NCBI GenBank assembly: GCA_038745625.1
Contig: JBCDLG010000015.1
Coordinates: 1-40,074 of the forward strand
From: Parvularcula sp038745625
Lineage (GTDB): Bacteria; Pseudomonadota; Alphaproteobacteria; Caulobacterales; Parvularculaceae
Direction of reading: 5' to 3'
DNA: 40,074 nt
Shown: positions 23,924-31,783 of the stretch, in pieces
Position numbering within the stretch: the stretch's first letter is position 1
Layout: each line of letters opens with the position of its first letter
Made by a program: the position numbers and the translations under genes
Notes under the pieces: model-generated
What the model saw: the letters and a program-made list of their open reading frames with translations, nothing else
The model's database searches: none
Told to the model about the DNA's origin: nothing

Positions 23924-24415
23924 TCAGTCAGCGCGCCGATAATTGCCGTCGAACCAGAGATTCCATTCCTCGGTTTCGCTGTCGAACGTCCAGAAGGTTT
24001 GCTGGACCGTGCCGTCGTCGAGCGGCGACCATTGCCCGCGGAATGGCGCGGCCTCGCCATTGGCGTTGCTGGTGATCGTTCCCTCAAGGACCATCCGGCC
24101 CTCATCATCAAGCCCGCCTTGATAATCAATGAGGATGCCCGCTGAAACCCAGACCTGCCGCCATGCGCCTTTGGCCTGATCATAGAAATTGTAGCTCTGA
24201 CCGGTTCCGCCGCTGGCGTTGAGCCAGCGCTCGACGATCAGGCAGCCGCCTTCTTCCTTGGTGATGACGTTCCGGCCCGCGAGGGTGTCCCCTGTATAAA
24301 CGTCCCAGGTTCCCAGCCAAAAGTCGAAATCGCTATAGCTGTCATCCGTGCACGGCACAGGTGCCGTCGCTTGCATGAGCATGGCGGCGAACGATGCGAG
24401 GGCCCCAATGCTCAT
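23924..24415 (-). CDS. Exported lipocalin-like hypothetical protein
   Basis: This 163-aa protein has a probable signal peptide (MSIGALASFAAMLMQATA) and a mature part that opens with the pattern DFDFWLGTWDVYTGDTLAGR, seen in DUF1579-like and lipocalin-type small barrels. Repeated short beta segments follow (GCLIVERWLNASGGTG, SYNFYDQAKGAWRQVWVSAG, FDSETEEWNLWFDGNY). Two cysteines may form a disulfide. The molecular function is unknown. It lies 12 bases downstream of asd on the same strand, ATG at 24415... reading leftward, so it may be co-transcribed with asd. Confidence 0.7.
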   Translation of the reverse strand: MSIGALASFAAMLMQATAPVPCTDDSYSDFDFWLGTWDVYTGDTLAGRNVITKEEGGCLIVERWLNASGGTGQSYNFYDQAKGAWRQVWVSAGILIDYQGGLDDEGRMVLEGTITSNANGEAAPFRGQWSPLDDGTVQQTFWTFDSETEEWNLWFDGNYRRAD

Positions 24416-24427
24416 ACTTGTTCTCCT

Positions 24428-25465
24428 CTAGTGCACCCTCGGCGCGTCGCCGAGATGCCCTTTATTCAGCAAAAGCTCGGCGATCTGGACAGCGTTCAGA
24501 GCAGCGCCCTTCCGCAGGTTGTCCGAGACGACCCAGATGTTGAGGCCATTGTCGATCGTCGGGTCCTCGCGCACGCGGCTGATGAAGGTGGCAAAGTCAC
24601 CGGCGCATTCGACCGGCGTGACATAGCCGCCATCCTCGCGCTTATCGACGACGAGACAGCCAGGCGCCTCGCGTAGGATCTCACGAGCCTCATCAGCGGT
24701 GATCGGCTCTTCGAACTCGATGTTCACCGCTTCGGAGTGGCCGACAAAAACCGGCACACGGACGCATGTGGCTGTCAGCTTGATCGCCGGGTCGAGGATC
24801 TTCTTGGTCTCCGCCGTCATCTTGAACTCCTCCTTGGTCGAACCATCGTCGAGGAAGACGTCAATATGCGGGATCACGTTGAAGGCGATCTGCTTGGTGA
24901 AGTTGGCGGGCTCAGCGTCCTGATTAACGAAGATGCCTTTGGTCTGGGTAAAGAGTTCGTCTGCGCCCTCGCGCCCCGCACCGGACACGGATTGATAGGT
25001 CGCGACCACCACCCGGCGGATCTTGGCCCTGTCGTGGAGGGGCTTGAGGGCCACGACCAGCTGCGCTGTCGAGCAGTTGGGGTTGGCGATGATGTTGCGC
25101 TTCTTGAAGCCCTCAACGGCGTCGGCGTTCACCTCCGGTACGATGAGGGGCACGTCGGGGTCGAGACGGAAAGCCGACGAATTGTCGATGACGATGGCGC
25201 CGGCTTCGGCTGCGATGGGCCCGAACTTTTTCGAGACGTCACCGCCCGCAGCAAAGATCGCCACCGTGGCGCGCGAGAAATCATATTGCTCGAGATCCAG
25301 GCAGGTGAGTGTCTTGTCCTCACCGAAAGAGACCTCGCGGCCCATAGAATTGCGCGAGGCGAGGGCGTGCACCTCGTCGGCAGGGAACAGGCGCTCGGCG
25401 AGAATCGCGAGCACCTCTTGTCCCACCATGCCCGTGGCACCGACAACTGCGACCGTGATCGGCAT
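24428..25465 (-). CDS. asd: Aspartate-semialdehyde dehydrogenase
   Basis: Asd reduces aspartyl phosphate to aspartate semialdehyde, a branch point to lysine/diaminopimelate, threonine and methionine. The NADP-binding motif AVVGATGMVGQEVLAIL opens the protein. The catalytic Cys131 is in IIANPNCSTAQLVVALKPLH. The substrate segment VRVPVFVGHSEAVNIEFEEP contains the catalytic His region. The length of 345 aa is typical. ATG 25465 has AAGGAG 7 bases upstream; 51 in-frame upstream codons (to 25618) lack similarity. The gene diverges from tolQ. Confidence 0.97.
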   Translation of the reverse strand: MPITVAVVGATGMVGQEVLAILAERLFPADEVHALASRNSMGREVSFGEDKTLTCLDLEQYDFSRATVAIFAAGGDVSKKFGPIAAEAGAIVIDNSSAFRLDPDVPLIVPEVNADAVEGFKKRNIIANPNCSTAQLVVALKPLHDRAKIRRVVVATYQSVSGAGREGADELFTQTKGIFVNQDAEPANFTKQIAFNVIPHIDVFLDDGSTKEEFKMTAETKKILDPAIKLTATCVRVPVFVGHSEAVNIEFEEPITADEAREILREAPGCLVVDKREDGGYVTPVECAGDFATFISRVREDPTIDNGLNIWVVSDNLRKGAALNAVQIAELLLNKGHLGDAPRVH

Positions 25466-25617
25466 GACCAGCTCCTTCAACAGACATTCCGAGTGAGAGC
25501 GTGTGCAGCAAAGAAAAGCGTCGCGCGAGCGTTTTCTGTCGCAAAATCTAGGGTGCTCGAAGGCGAACAGGGTTAAAGCGATCTCGAAATGGTCATAACC
25601 TTGGTGTAGGGCTTGCA

Positions 25618-25635
25618 TTTGGGTGGGAACCCAAA
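25618..25635 (+). other. Hairpin in the tolQ leader
   Basis: TTTGGGT (25618-25624), loop GGGA, ACCCAAA (25629-25635) forms a perfect 7-bp stem with a GNRA-type loop, ending 22 bases before the tolQ ATG. There is no T tract; it may stabilise the tol mRNA 5' end. Confidence 0.4.
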
Positions 25636-25657
25636 GGGTGAGATTCAGGAGTCAGCG

Positions 25658-26362
25658 ATGGAAGAGACCATCGTCGCGCAAAGCGCGATTGGGACCGAAT
25701 TTGGTGCGGTCGCTATGTTCATGCAGGCCGACCCGGTGGTCAAAGGGGTGATGATCGCCCTCGCGCTCGCCAGTGTCTGGAGTTGGGGCGTGATTATCGA
25801 CAAGTCGCTGACCTTCTCGCGGCTTCGCAGCAAAGCGAAGAAGTTCGAGGATCAGTTCTATTCAGGGCGTCCGCTGGATGATCTTTATCGCCGCCTGAAA
25901 GACCGCCTCGACCATCCGATGGCGAAAGTTTTCGTCGCTGGCATGGATGAGTTCGCGCGGCAGTCGCCGGCCGCAGGAGGCCTCGCGCCTTCGCTGGTTC
26001 AGCGCGCTGAGCGGCGGATGATGGCGGAAGCCAGCCGCGAAATCGAAAAAGCAGGCAGCCAGCTGTCGGTCCTCGCGACCGTCGGCTCCGTGGCACCGTT
26101 CGTTGGCCTCTTCGGAACGGTCTGGGGCATCATGAACTCGTTCCAAGGCATCGCTCAGACAGGCGACGCGAACCTGGCCGTCGTGGCGCCGGGTATCGCT
26201 GAGGCGCTGTTCGCAACGGCCATTGGCCTTGTTGCCGCGATCCCAGCCGTTGTCGGCTACAACCGCTACACCGCGGCACTGAACAGCTACGTCACCCGCG
26301 TTGAGGGCTTCACCGGTGAGTTCACCGCGATCCTCTCGCGCCAGGCTGACGGGAGCCGTTAG
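25658..26362 (+). CDS. tolQ: Tol-Pal system proton channel subunit TolQ
   Basis: TolQ forms, with TolR, the proton-driven motor that energises TolA during outer-membrane constriction at division. The 234-aa protein has the ExbB/TolQ arrangement: a first membrane segment (MIALALASVWSWGVIIDKSL), a cytoplasmic loop (RAERRMMAEASREIEKAGSQ), then SVLATVGSVAPFVGLFGTVW and AEALFATAIGLVAAIPAVVG, the two conserved channel helices. ATG 25658 follows AGGAG by 7 bases. It starts the tolQRAB-pal series; the usual upstream ybgC is absent. Confidence 0.97.
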   Translation: MEETIVAQSAIGTEFGAVAMFMQADPVVKGVMIALALASVWSWGVIIDKSLTFSRLRSKAKKFEDQFYSGRPLDDLYRRLKDRLDHPMAKVFVAGMDEFARQSPAAGGLAPSLVQRAERRMMAEASREIEKAGSQLSVLATVGSVAPFVGLFGTVWGIMNSFQGIAQTGDANLAVVAPGIAEALFATAIGLVAAIPAVVGYNRYTAALNSYVTRVEGFTGEFTAILSRQADGSR

Positions 26363-26365
26363 AGC

Positions 26366-26800
26366 ATGGCGGGCGGCCTTCTCCCCGGCAGCGGCGGCGG
26401 TAGCGGCTTCAATCGGCTGCGCACCTCGGCGCCGATGTCTGAGATCAACGTGACGCCGATGGTCGACGTCATGCTCGTGCTGCTGATCATTTTCATGGTG
26501 GCGGCGCCGCTTTTGACGGTTGGCATCGAAGTCGAGCTGCCTGAGACCGAAGCCCAGGCGCTCACCGAACAGACCGAGCCGATTTCTGTCAGCGTCACGT
26601 CCACCGGCGTGATCTATGTCCAGGAAACCCAGATCGACTATGACGACCTCGTCGCGCATCTCTCCGCTGTAGTCGGCGCTGGCTACGATCAACGCATTTA
26701 TGTCCGCGCCGATAAGGGCGTGCTCTATGATGACGTGGCGCGGGTGATGGGACGCCTGAACGCGGCGGGCTTCACGAGCATCGGACTGGTCACCGACTAG
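26366..26800 (+). CDS. tolR: Tol-Pal system protein TolR
   Basis: TolR, an ExbD-family protein, has one membrane helix and a periplasmic domain and partners TolQ. The helix carries the essential Asp34 in VTPMVDVMLVLLIIFMVAAP. The periplasmic part includes EISINV-like strand content (TEPISVSVTSTGVIYVQETQ) and the C-terminal YDDVARVMGRLNAAGFTSIG segment typical of ExbD/TolR. It has 144 aa and begins 3 bases after the tolQ stop, with a Gly/Ser-rich cytoplasmic N-terminus (GGLLPGSGGGSG). Confidence 0.96.
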   Translation: MAGGLLPGSGGGSGFNRLRTSAPMSEINVTPMVDVMLVLLIIFMVAAPLLTVGIEVELPETEAQALTEQTEPISVSVTSTGVIYVQETQIDYDDLVAHLSAVVGAGYDQRIYVRADKGVLYDDVARVMGRLNAAGFTSIGLVTD

Positions 26801-26812
26801 GGGAGAGGTCTT

Positions 26813-27640
26813 TTGCGCTACGCGACCTTCCTCTCGGCGCTTCTGCACATCGGCGTTTTCGCCGCTGGCTTCATTGCGGCCCCGTTCATGCGAACGGAGC
26901 CCAATGTCTATGTGCCGATTGTCCCGATCGAGCTTCTCTCCGAGGCTGAGATCGCGGAGGAACTGTCCGTGCGCGCCGACCGGGTTTCTGAGCCCGAAGA
27001 GGAACCCCAGCGCGAAGAAGAGCGTACCGAGCTCGTCGATGTTGAGCCGGAGCCAGAACCCGAGCCGCTGCCGCCCCCGCCGCTCCCCGAGCCCGAAGAG
27101 GTCGAGCCTGAACCCGAGCCCGAAGTGCTCCCCGAGCCGGAGCCAGAACCCGAGCCGGAGCCCGAAGAGCCGACCCCGCCGCAACGCCGGGAACAGATCG
27201 ATGATCTGAGTTTCCTCGACGATGTCCTGGTCGATCTTGAAGAGGATGACAGCACCAGCGCGCCGCGCGAAGTGCTTGATCCAGAAGGGATTCGTGACCA
27301 AGAGCGGGTCGGTCTCGGCGATAGTCTCCGGGCCAGTGAGATCGATCAAGTCCGTGCACGGATGGCGAGCTGCTATGATCAGCCGACCGGCGTTCCCAAT
27401 GCGGACGATATCGTCGTGCGCATAAGGATCAATCTCTCGCCCGAAGGCGAGATCGTCGGCGATCCCAACGTTTTGAACGCCCGCCAGATCGCGCTGTCCA
27501 ACAATTCCTGGTGGCGGGCGACCCGGGACCGCGCTGTGCGCGCTGTGGTGGCTTGCGCCCCTTATGACTATCTCCCGCCGGACCGGTATTACATCTGGAG
27601 CGAGATGACGCTCAACTTCAGCCCGCTTGGGGTCATGTAA
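26813..27640 (+). CDS. tolA: TolA-like periplasm-spanning protein with Pro-Glu linker
   Basis: This 275-aa protein occupies the tolA position and should link TolQ/R to TolB/Pal. The N-terminal anchor (FLSALLHIGVFAAGFIAAPF) has the helix expected for TolQ/R contact. Residues 77-123 are a Pro-Glu repeat rather than the Ala/Lys-rich helix of enterobacterial TolA. The C-terminal domain (residues about 175-275) resembles the TolA/TonB fold and has Cys187 (RARMASCYDQ) and Cys248 (VVACAPYDY), a probable disulfide. The start is TTG at 26813 after GGGGAGAGG. It could be annotated as a TonB-like energy transducer, but the neighbours favour TolA. Confidence 0.85.
   Translation: MRYATFLSALLHIGVFAAGFIAAPFMRTEPNVYVPIVPIELLSEAEIAEELSVRADRVSEPEEEPQREEERTELVDVEPEPEPEPLPPPPLPEPEEVEPEPEPEVLPEPEPEPEPEPEEPTPPQRREQIDDLSFLDDVLVDLEEDDSTSAPREVLDPEGIRDQERVGLGDSLRASEIDQVRARMASCYDQPTGVPNADDIVVRIRINLSPEGEIVGDPNVLNARQIALSNNSWWRATRDRAVRAVVACAPYDYLPPDRYYIWSEMTLNFSPLGVM
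27041..27181 (+). repeat. Pro-Glu codon repeat within tolA
   Basis: About 47 codons are built mainly from GAG/GAA and CCG/CCC/CCA units, encoding (Pro-Glu)n runs such as PEPEPEPLPPPP and LPEPEPEPEPEPEEP. The encoded linker is acidic, extended and unlikely to be helical. Codon variation suggests selection on protein sequence, not recent DNA-level slippage. Confidence 0.85.
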
Positions 27641-27687
27641 CCGAGAACTTTGCCTGAATGTTAGATGGCGGACGCACTCTCCTGTTG

Positions 27688-27704
27688 ATCGGGAGTTCCC
27701 CGAT
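27688..27704 (+). other. Hairpin in the tolA-tolB gap
   Basis: ATCGGG (27688-27693), a 5-base loop and CCCGAT (27699-27704) form a 6-bp stem in the 119-base space between tolA and tolB. There is no T tract. It may affect mRNA processing. Confidence 0.3.
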
Positions 27705-27759
27705 GGAGCGGGACAGGGTAGCACTTTTGCCGAGTAGAACGTGGGATCGTGAAAGCCTG

Positions 27760-29061
27760 ATGATTCGTGTTGTTGTCCTGATCCTTGCCAGCCTGATGGC
27801 GCCGGTCGCCGCCCATGCGCAGGTGGAGATCGATATCACCCGTGGTCGGACCGATCCCATGCCGATCGCGATCCCCAGCTATTTGAGCCAAAGCGATGCG
27901 GCGCTGGCCAACGACATCGCGGAGGTGATCACCAATGACCTCACCATTTCGGGGCTTTTCGCGCCGATTGATGAGGCGGCCTTCATCGAAGAGATCACCA
28001 ACATCAACGTGACGCCGCGCTTTGCCGACTGGCGCGTGATCAATGCCCGCGTGCTGGTCGCGGGTGAGATGATCGAGCTCGGCGATGGCCGGGTGCAGAT
28101 CAACACCCGTCTTTGGGACGTGGTCGGCAACCAACAGATCGGTTCGGTGGCTTATAAGACCCCGCGCGATAATTGGCGCCGGGCAGCCCACAAAGTCTCC
28201 GATTTCATCTACACCTCGTTGACCGGCGAGAGCGGCTATTTCGACAGCCGCATCGTCTTCGTCGGGGAGACTGGACCCAAAGTCGACCGTACCAAGCGGC
28301 TGGTGATCATGGATCAGGATGGTCACAACCCGCAGACACTGACCGGCGGTCTGGCCTATGATGTGCTGACCCCCCGCTTTTCGCCGAACGAGCAGGAGAT
28401 CACCTATCTGGCTCTGTTCGAGGACCGCAAAGCGAAGGTCTATCTCTTCAACATCGAAACCGGTCGTCAGCGGGAGGTTGGTGACTTCCCTGGCATGACC
28501 TTCGCGCCGCGCTTCACGCCGGACGGATCAGAGCTGCTGATGTCGATCGAGCAGAACGGCAACTCCGACGTCGCGATTATGGACCCTGACACGGGCCGGT
28601 ATCGCCGCCTGACGTTCAACCCGGCGATCGACACCTCGCCGTCGATGTCACCAGACGGGCGGTCGATCACCTTTGCCTCCGACCGGGGCGGCTCGCAGCA
28701 GATCTATGTGATGGATGCCGATGGGCGGAACCAGCGCCGAATCACCTTCGGTCAAGGCACCTACGGAACGCCGGTCTGGAGCCCTCGCGGTGATCTTATC
28801 GCCTTCACGCGGCTCTATAACGGCAAGTTTTTCATCGGTGTGGTCAACACGGATGGTTCGGGCGAGCGTCTTTTGACCGAGAGTTATCTCGTCGAAGGGC
28901 CCACTTGGAGCCCGAACGGACGGGTCCTGGCGTTCCACCGCGAGGCCTATCCGGGCGGCCCGGTGCGCCTCTATGCGGTTGATCTCACAGGCCAGAATCT
29001 GCGCCAGTTGCCGACACCTACGGACGCGTCGGACCCGGCCTGGTCGCCGCGATTGGATTAA
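27760..29061 (+). CDS. tolB: Tol-Pal system periplasmic beta-propeller TolB
   Basis: TolB is a periplasmic protein that shuttles between Pal and TolA. The signal peptide is MIRVVVLILASLMAPVAAHA, cleaved before QVEIDITRG. The N-terminal domain (about residues 21-130) includes YLSQSDAALANDIAEVITND and LTISGLFAPIDEAAFIEE. The C-terminal propeller has repeated DxDG-type blades, such as LVIMDQDGHNPQTLTGG, TSPSMSPDGRSITFASDRGG and IYVMDADGRNQRRITFGQG. ATG 27760 begins exactly at the signal peptide; upstream in-frame codons lack one. The ribosome site is weak (GAAAG). At 433 aa the length is normal. Confidence 0.97.
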   Translation: MIRVVVLILASLMAPVAAHAQVEIDITRGRTDPMPIAIPSYLSQSDAALANDIAEVITNDLTISGLFAPIDEAAFIEEITNINVTPRFADWRVINARVLVAGEMIELGDGRVQINTRLWDVVGNQQIGSVAYKTPRDNWRRAAHKVSDFIYTSLTGESGYFDSRIVFVGETGPKVDRTKRLVIMDQDGHNPQTLTGGLAYDVLTPRFSPNEQEITYLALFEDRKAKVYLFNIETGRQREVGDFPGMTFAPRFTPDGSELLMSIEQNGNSDVAIMDPDTGRYRRLTFNPAIDTSPSMSPDGRSITFASDRGGSQQIYVMDADGRNQRRITFGQGTYGTPVWSPRGDLIAFTRLYNGKFFIGVVNTDGSGERLLTESYLVEGPTWSPNGRVLAFHREAYPGGPVRLYAVDLTGQNLRQLPTPTDASDPAWSPRLD

Positions 29062-29135
29062 TTAACGAATTGCGTCCAGGGGTCGTTGAAAAGGGCGACA
29101 TAGCTCGTTAGCCTGTCGCAAAATTAACACGAAGG

Positions 29136-29176
29136 TGTGGCAAGGGATCACCGAACAGGATTATTCCTTTGCCACA
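29136..29176 (+). other. Long hairpin in the tolB-pal gap
   Basis: TGTGGCAAGG (29136-29145) pairs with CCTTTGCCACA (29166-29176), leaving one bulged base and a 20-base loop. A second small hairpin, GGGACG-GGGGT-CGTCCC, is at 29231-29247. These lie in the 213-base space before pal, with no T tract, and could mark processing or differential expression of pal. I saw no convincing promoter there. Confidence 0.4.
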
Positions 29177-29274
29177 TGAGTGATGAAGGATTGGCAAGGC
29201 TTGGGGGAGGTCTCTAAGCTGCGTCAGGGCGGGACGGGGGTCGTCCCAAAGTAGAGGCAAAGCGGAGCAAAGCC

Positions 29275-29805
29275 ATGAATTTCAAACTTCTGGGTACGAG
29301 CGGCCTGATCGCAACGATGGCCCTTCTAGCAGCATGCACGACGACCGAAGAAGTGGTCGAAGTGGAGCAAGTTGAGCCGGAAATGTCGGCCATGGAAATG
29401 GCTGCTGAGATGCTCGCGACAGAAGTCGGCGACATCGTCTTCTTCGGCTATGACAAGTACAATCTGACGCCTGAAGCTCAGGCCACGCTGCGCCGTCAAG
29501 CGATGTGGCTGCAGCAAGCCGAAAACATGGGCATCCGTGTTCTCGTTGCTGGCAATTGCGATGAGCGCGGCACCCGCGAATACAACCTCGCTCTGGGCGC
29601 ACGCCGCGCCGATGCGGCGAAAGCTTTCCTCGTTGGCCTCGGCGTCGATGCATCGCGCATCAACACTATCTCCTACGGCAAAGAGCGTCCGATGGATCCA
29701 GCCTCAACTCCAGAAGCTTGGGCGAAGAATCGGAACTCGATGACATCGATCGTCGCCATCGACATGATGGACGACATGATGATGGACGACATGAGCGCTT
29801 ACTAA
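29275..29805 (+). CDS. pal: Peptidoglycan-associated lipoprotein Pal
   Basis: Pal is an outer-membrane lipoprotein that binds peptidoglycan and TolB. The lipobox is LLAAC with Cys21 after MNFKLLGTSGLIATMALLAA. The OmpA-like domain (about residues 52-160) has IVFFGYDKYNLTPEAQATLR, NCDERGTREYNLALGARRAD and RINTISYGKERP. The 176-aa length is typical. The final segment is unusual: the family's N-R-R near the end reads KNRNSMTS here, and the protein ends with a Met/Asp-rich tail, DMMDDMMMDDMSAY. It is followed by a strong terminator; the usual downstream cpoB/ybgF is absent. Confidence 0.95.
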   Translation: MNFKLLGTSGLIATMALLAACTTTEEVVEVEQVEPEMSAMEMAAEMLATEVGDIVFFGYDKYNLTPEAQATLRRQAMWLQQAENMGIRVLVAGNCDERGTREYNLALGARRADAAKAFLVGLGVDASRINTISYGKERPMDPASTPEAWAKNRNSMTSIVAIDMMDDMMMDDMSAY

Positions 29806-29829
29806 GCCTCATAGTCTTTGGTTTTTGAG

Positions 29830-29862
29830 AAGGGCTCGTCATGCGACGAGCCCTTTTCTTTT
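29830..29862 (+). terminator. Rho-independent terminator after pal
   Basis: AAGGGCTCGTC (29830-29840), loop ATGC, GACGAGCCCTT (29845-29855) gives a perfect 11-bp stem followed by a T-rich tract. It ends the tol-pal transcription unit and lies 24 bases after the pal stop. Confidence 0.95.
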
Positions 29863-29871
29863 GACTGATGA

Positions 29872-30108
29872 TCAGTTGGCGGACGCTTCTTTCAGCGCCA
29901 ACAGCACTTTGAGGCGTAATGCGGAAGCGAGGCTTTGCTCGGAATGCCGGCTCCGATCAACTTGACTGATCAGACCACTGACCGACAGCTTCTTGGCCTT
30001 TGCCAAGCGGTCGATCTCATCCCAAAAAAGCTGCTCAAGCGCGACGGATGTGCGGTGTCCGTCGAGGCTAACGGAGCGTTTGACCAAGAGATGCAGTTGC
30101 TTGGTCAC
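29872..30108 (-). CDS. Ribbon-helix-helix domain protein
   Basis: This 78-aa putative DNA-binding protein matches the short ribbon-helix-helix (RHH_4-like) family common in Alphaproteobacteria. The beta strand and first helix are VSLDGHRTSVALEQLFWDEI and the second helix region is KKLSVSGLISQVDRSRHSEQ, ending SLASALRLKVLLALKE. The start is GTG at 30108, with only AAGAG upstream. No toxin gene adjoins it, so an antitoxin role is unsupported. It lies 103 bases behind radC on the same strand and converges on pal. Confidence 0.85.
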   Translation of the reverse strand: MTKQLHLLVKRSVSLDGHRTSVALEQLFWDEIDRLAKAKKLSVSGLISQVDRSRHSEQSLASALRLKVLLALKEASAN

Positions 30109-30211
30109 CGGCTCTTGCGGCGTGAGCGTCTTGGCGATGCTCGCTCCCTAACGGGCCGCTGCGGGCTTCTTGCGAGCGTCCACTCGCCAAGCGGCACGCG
30201 GCAGCCCGCCA

Positions 30212-30934
30212 TCACAAAAGCCCCATCGAGCGGAAGCTCGCCTCTCGTCCACGGCCGATGATGAGGTGATCATGAACGACAAGGTCGACCGCCTTGGCGG
30301 CCTCAACGATTTGGGCTGTCATCTGAATGTCGGCGCGGGAGGGTGTTGGATCACCCGATGGGTGGTTGTGCACCAGGATGATCGCTGAAGCGTTGAGGGT
30401 GAGGGCGCGTTTGATCACTTCACGGACATAAACGGGTGTGTGGTTGACGGTTCCGGTCTGCTGTTTTTCATCCGCAATAAGAGCATTCTTGTTGTTGAGA
30501 AACAGGATGCGGAACTGCTCCACCTGCTCGTAGGCTGTGGCGGACCGGCAATAGGCGACAAGCGACTCCCAGCTCGTTAGCACCTCGCGGCCAAGAACGT
30601 TGGCAGCAGTCAATTTGAGGGCGGCAGCGCGGGCGAGGGCAAACTCAGCTAGGACGCGAGGGCCCACCTTAAGCGGCGTTTTGCCATCGACGGGGACACT
30701 GATCATCGAGAGACGGTCGCGCGGGCCGTTGATGACATCGGCAAAGCTGCCGAATTCCTGGATCAGGATCTTGGCTAGAGGTTTCACATCCCGCCGCGGG
30801 ATCGCGTTGAAGAGCAGGAGCTCCAACAGCTCATATTCCTGCAGCGCATCGGCGCCGCCTGCGAGAAATCTCTCTCGCAGCCGTTCCCGATGCCCGGCTT
30901 GCAGGGTCTTGGCGTCGGCGGGGCGCGCCGTCAT
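30212..30934 (-). CDS. radC: RadC family JAB-domain protein
   Basis: This 240-aa protein has an N-terminal helical UPF0758 region (GHRERLRERFLAGGADALQE, YELLELLLFNAIPRRDVKPL) and a C-terminal MPN/JAMM domain. The metal motif is complete: His189, His191 and Asp202 in LVHNHPSGDPTPSRAD. Despite the name, a DNA-repair role for RadC is not firmly established; the fold predicts a metal-dependent isopeptidase-like or nuclease-like activity. The ATG at 30934 overlaps the map stop by 4 bases, so the two are translationally coupled. Confidence 0.95.
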   Translation of the reverse strand: MTARPADAKTLQAGHRERLRERFLAGGADALQEYELLELLLFNAIPRRDVKPLAKILIQEFGSFADVINGPRDRLSMISVPVDGKTPLKVGPRVLAEFALARAAALKLTAANVLGREVLTSWESLVAYCRSATAYEQVEQFRILFLNNKNALIADEKQQTGTVNHTPVYVREVIKRALTLNASAIILVHNHPSGDPTPSRADIQMTAQIVEAAKAVDLVVHDHLIIGRGREASFRSMGLL

Positions 30935-31773
30935 CCAGCCGGATAGGGCGGCTGGTCGAGGCCAGCGGGGCTTTTCGTGAACACCTCATAACCATCCGCT
31001 GTCACCCCAATGGAGTGCTCAAATTGTGCTGACAGGGAGCGGTCACGCGTCACCGCTGTCCAGCCATCACGCAGCATCTTAGCGTCGGGTTTGCCGGCAT
31101 TGATCATCGGCTCAATGGTGAAGAACATGCCTTCAACGAGGGTCACATCGGGCGCCATGTGCACATTGCCCGCCCGGTCGCGATAGCGCTCATAGTGAAC
31201 AACGTTGGGCGGGGAATGGAACACCTGGCCCAGGCCATGGCCACAAAAGTCTCTGACCACGGAGAAGCCCTGGCCCTCGGCGTGGGTTTGAATGGCCCGG
31301 CCGATGTCCCGCAGATTGGCGCCGGGTTTCACCACCTCGATGCCCTTCCACAGCGACTCAAACGTCGCCTCGCACAGCCGCTGCGCCTTCACCTTGGGCT
31401 CGCCGACATAGAACATACGGCTTGTGTCACCATGCCAGCCATCGACGATCACAGTGACGTCGATATTGGCAATATCGCCATCCCGCAGGGGCTTTTGCGA
31501 CGGGATGCCGTGACAGATCACGTGGTTGATCGAGATACAAAGCGCGTGGCGATAGCCGCGATAGCCAACCGTCGCCGACACCGCGCCATTGTCCTGCACA
31601 AACTCATAGGCGAGTTTGTCGAGCGCCTCGGTCGCCACCCCCGGCTTTACCTCGGTGGTCAGCATATCGAGGCAACGCGCCGCGATCGCGCCCGCCTTGC
31701 GCATGCCCTCAAAGCCCTCGGGGCCGTGCTGCATGATCTTGGGCGTCTGCGGGGTGAGAAGGTCATGATCCAT
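30931..31773 (-). CDS. map: Type I methionine aminopeptidase
   Basis: Map removes the initiator methionine from nascent proteins and is usually essential. The metal ligands lie in NIDVTVIVDGWHGDTSRMFY (two Asp), DFCGHGLGQVFHSPP (His), FTIEPMINAGKPD (Glu) and SAQFEHSIGVT (Glu). The substrate His is in ISINHVICHGIPS. ATG 31773 (MDHDLLTPQTPKIM) gives 280 aa; in-frame codons up to 31854 lack similarity. AGG about 9 bases upstream is the only ribosome-like site. It is followed by radC in a 4-base overlap and preceded by a possible small ORF ending 10 bases upstream. Confidence 0.97.
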   Translation of the reverse strand: MDHDLLTPQTPKIMQHGPEGFEGMRKAGAIAARCLDMLTTEVKPGVATEALDKLAYEFVQDNGAVSATVGYRGYRHALCISINHVICHGIPSQKPLRDGDIANIDVTVIVDGWHGDTSRMFYVGEPKVKAQRLCEATFESLWKGIEVVKPGANLRDIGRAIQTHAEGQGFSVVRDFCGHGLGQVFHSPPNVVHYERYRDRAGNVHMAPDVTLVEGMFFTIEPMINAGKPDAKMLRDGWTAVTRDRSLSAQFEHSIGVTADGYEVFTKSPAGLDQPPYPAG

Positions 31774-31783
31774 CCATGACAAC

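Noticed and set aside
25862..27724. 620-codon open frame antisense to tolQ, tolR and tolA
   Set aside because: It is a shadow of strong GC codon bias and of the Pro-Glu repeat; the sense strand codes three well-matched Tol proteins and the antisense product shows only biased composition.
29085..29113. TTGAAA-N17-TAGCCT as a pal promoter in the tolB-pal gap
   Set aside because: The -10 matches only three of six consensus bases; pal may have its own promoter but this site does not show it.
29872..30108. Ribbon-helix-helix protein as an antitoxin of a toxin-antitoxin pair
   Set aside because: No toxin-like ORF adjoins it, and the sequence fits the standalone short RHH family common in Alphaproteobacteria.
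30105..30212. 35-codon minus-strand frame linking radC (TGATG) and the ribbon-helix-helix gene (GTGA)
   Set aside because: The overlaps are suggestive of coupling, but the product is an Arg/Ser/Pro-rich string with no protein-like pattern; more likely chance.
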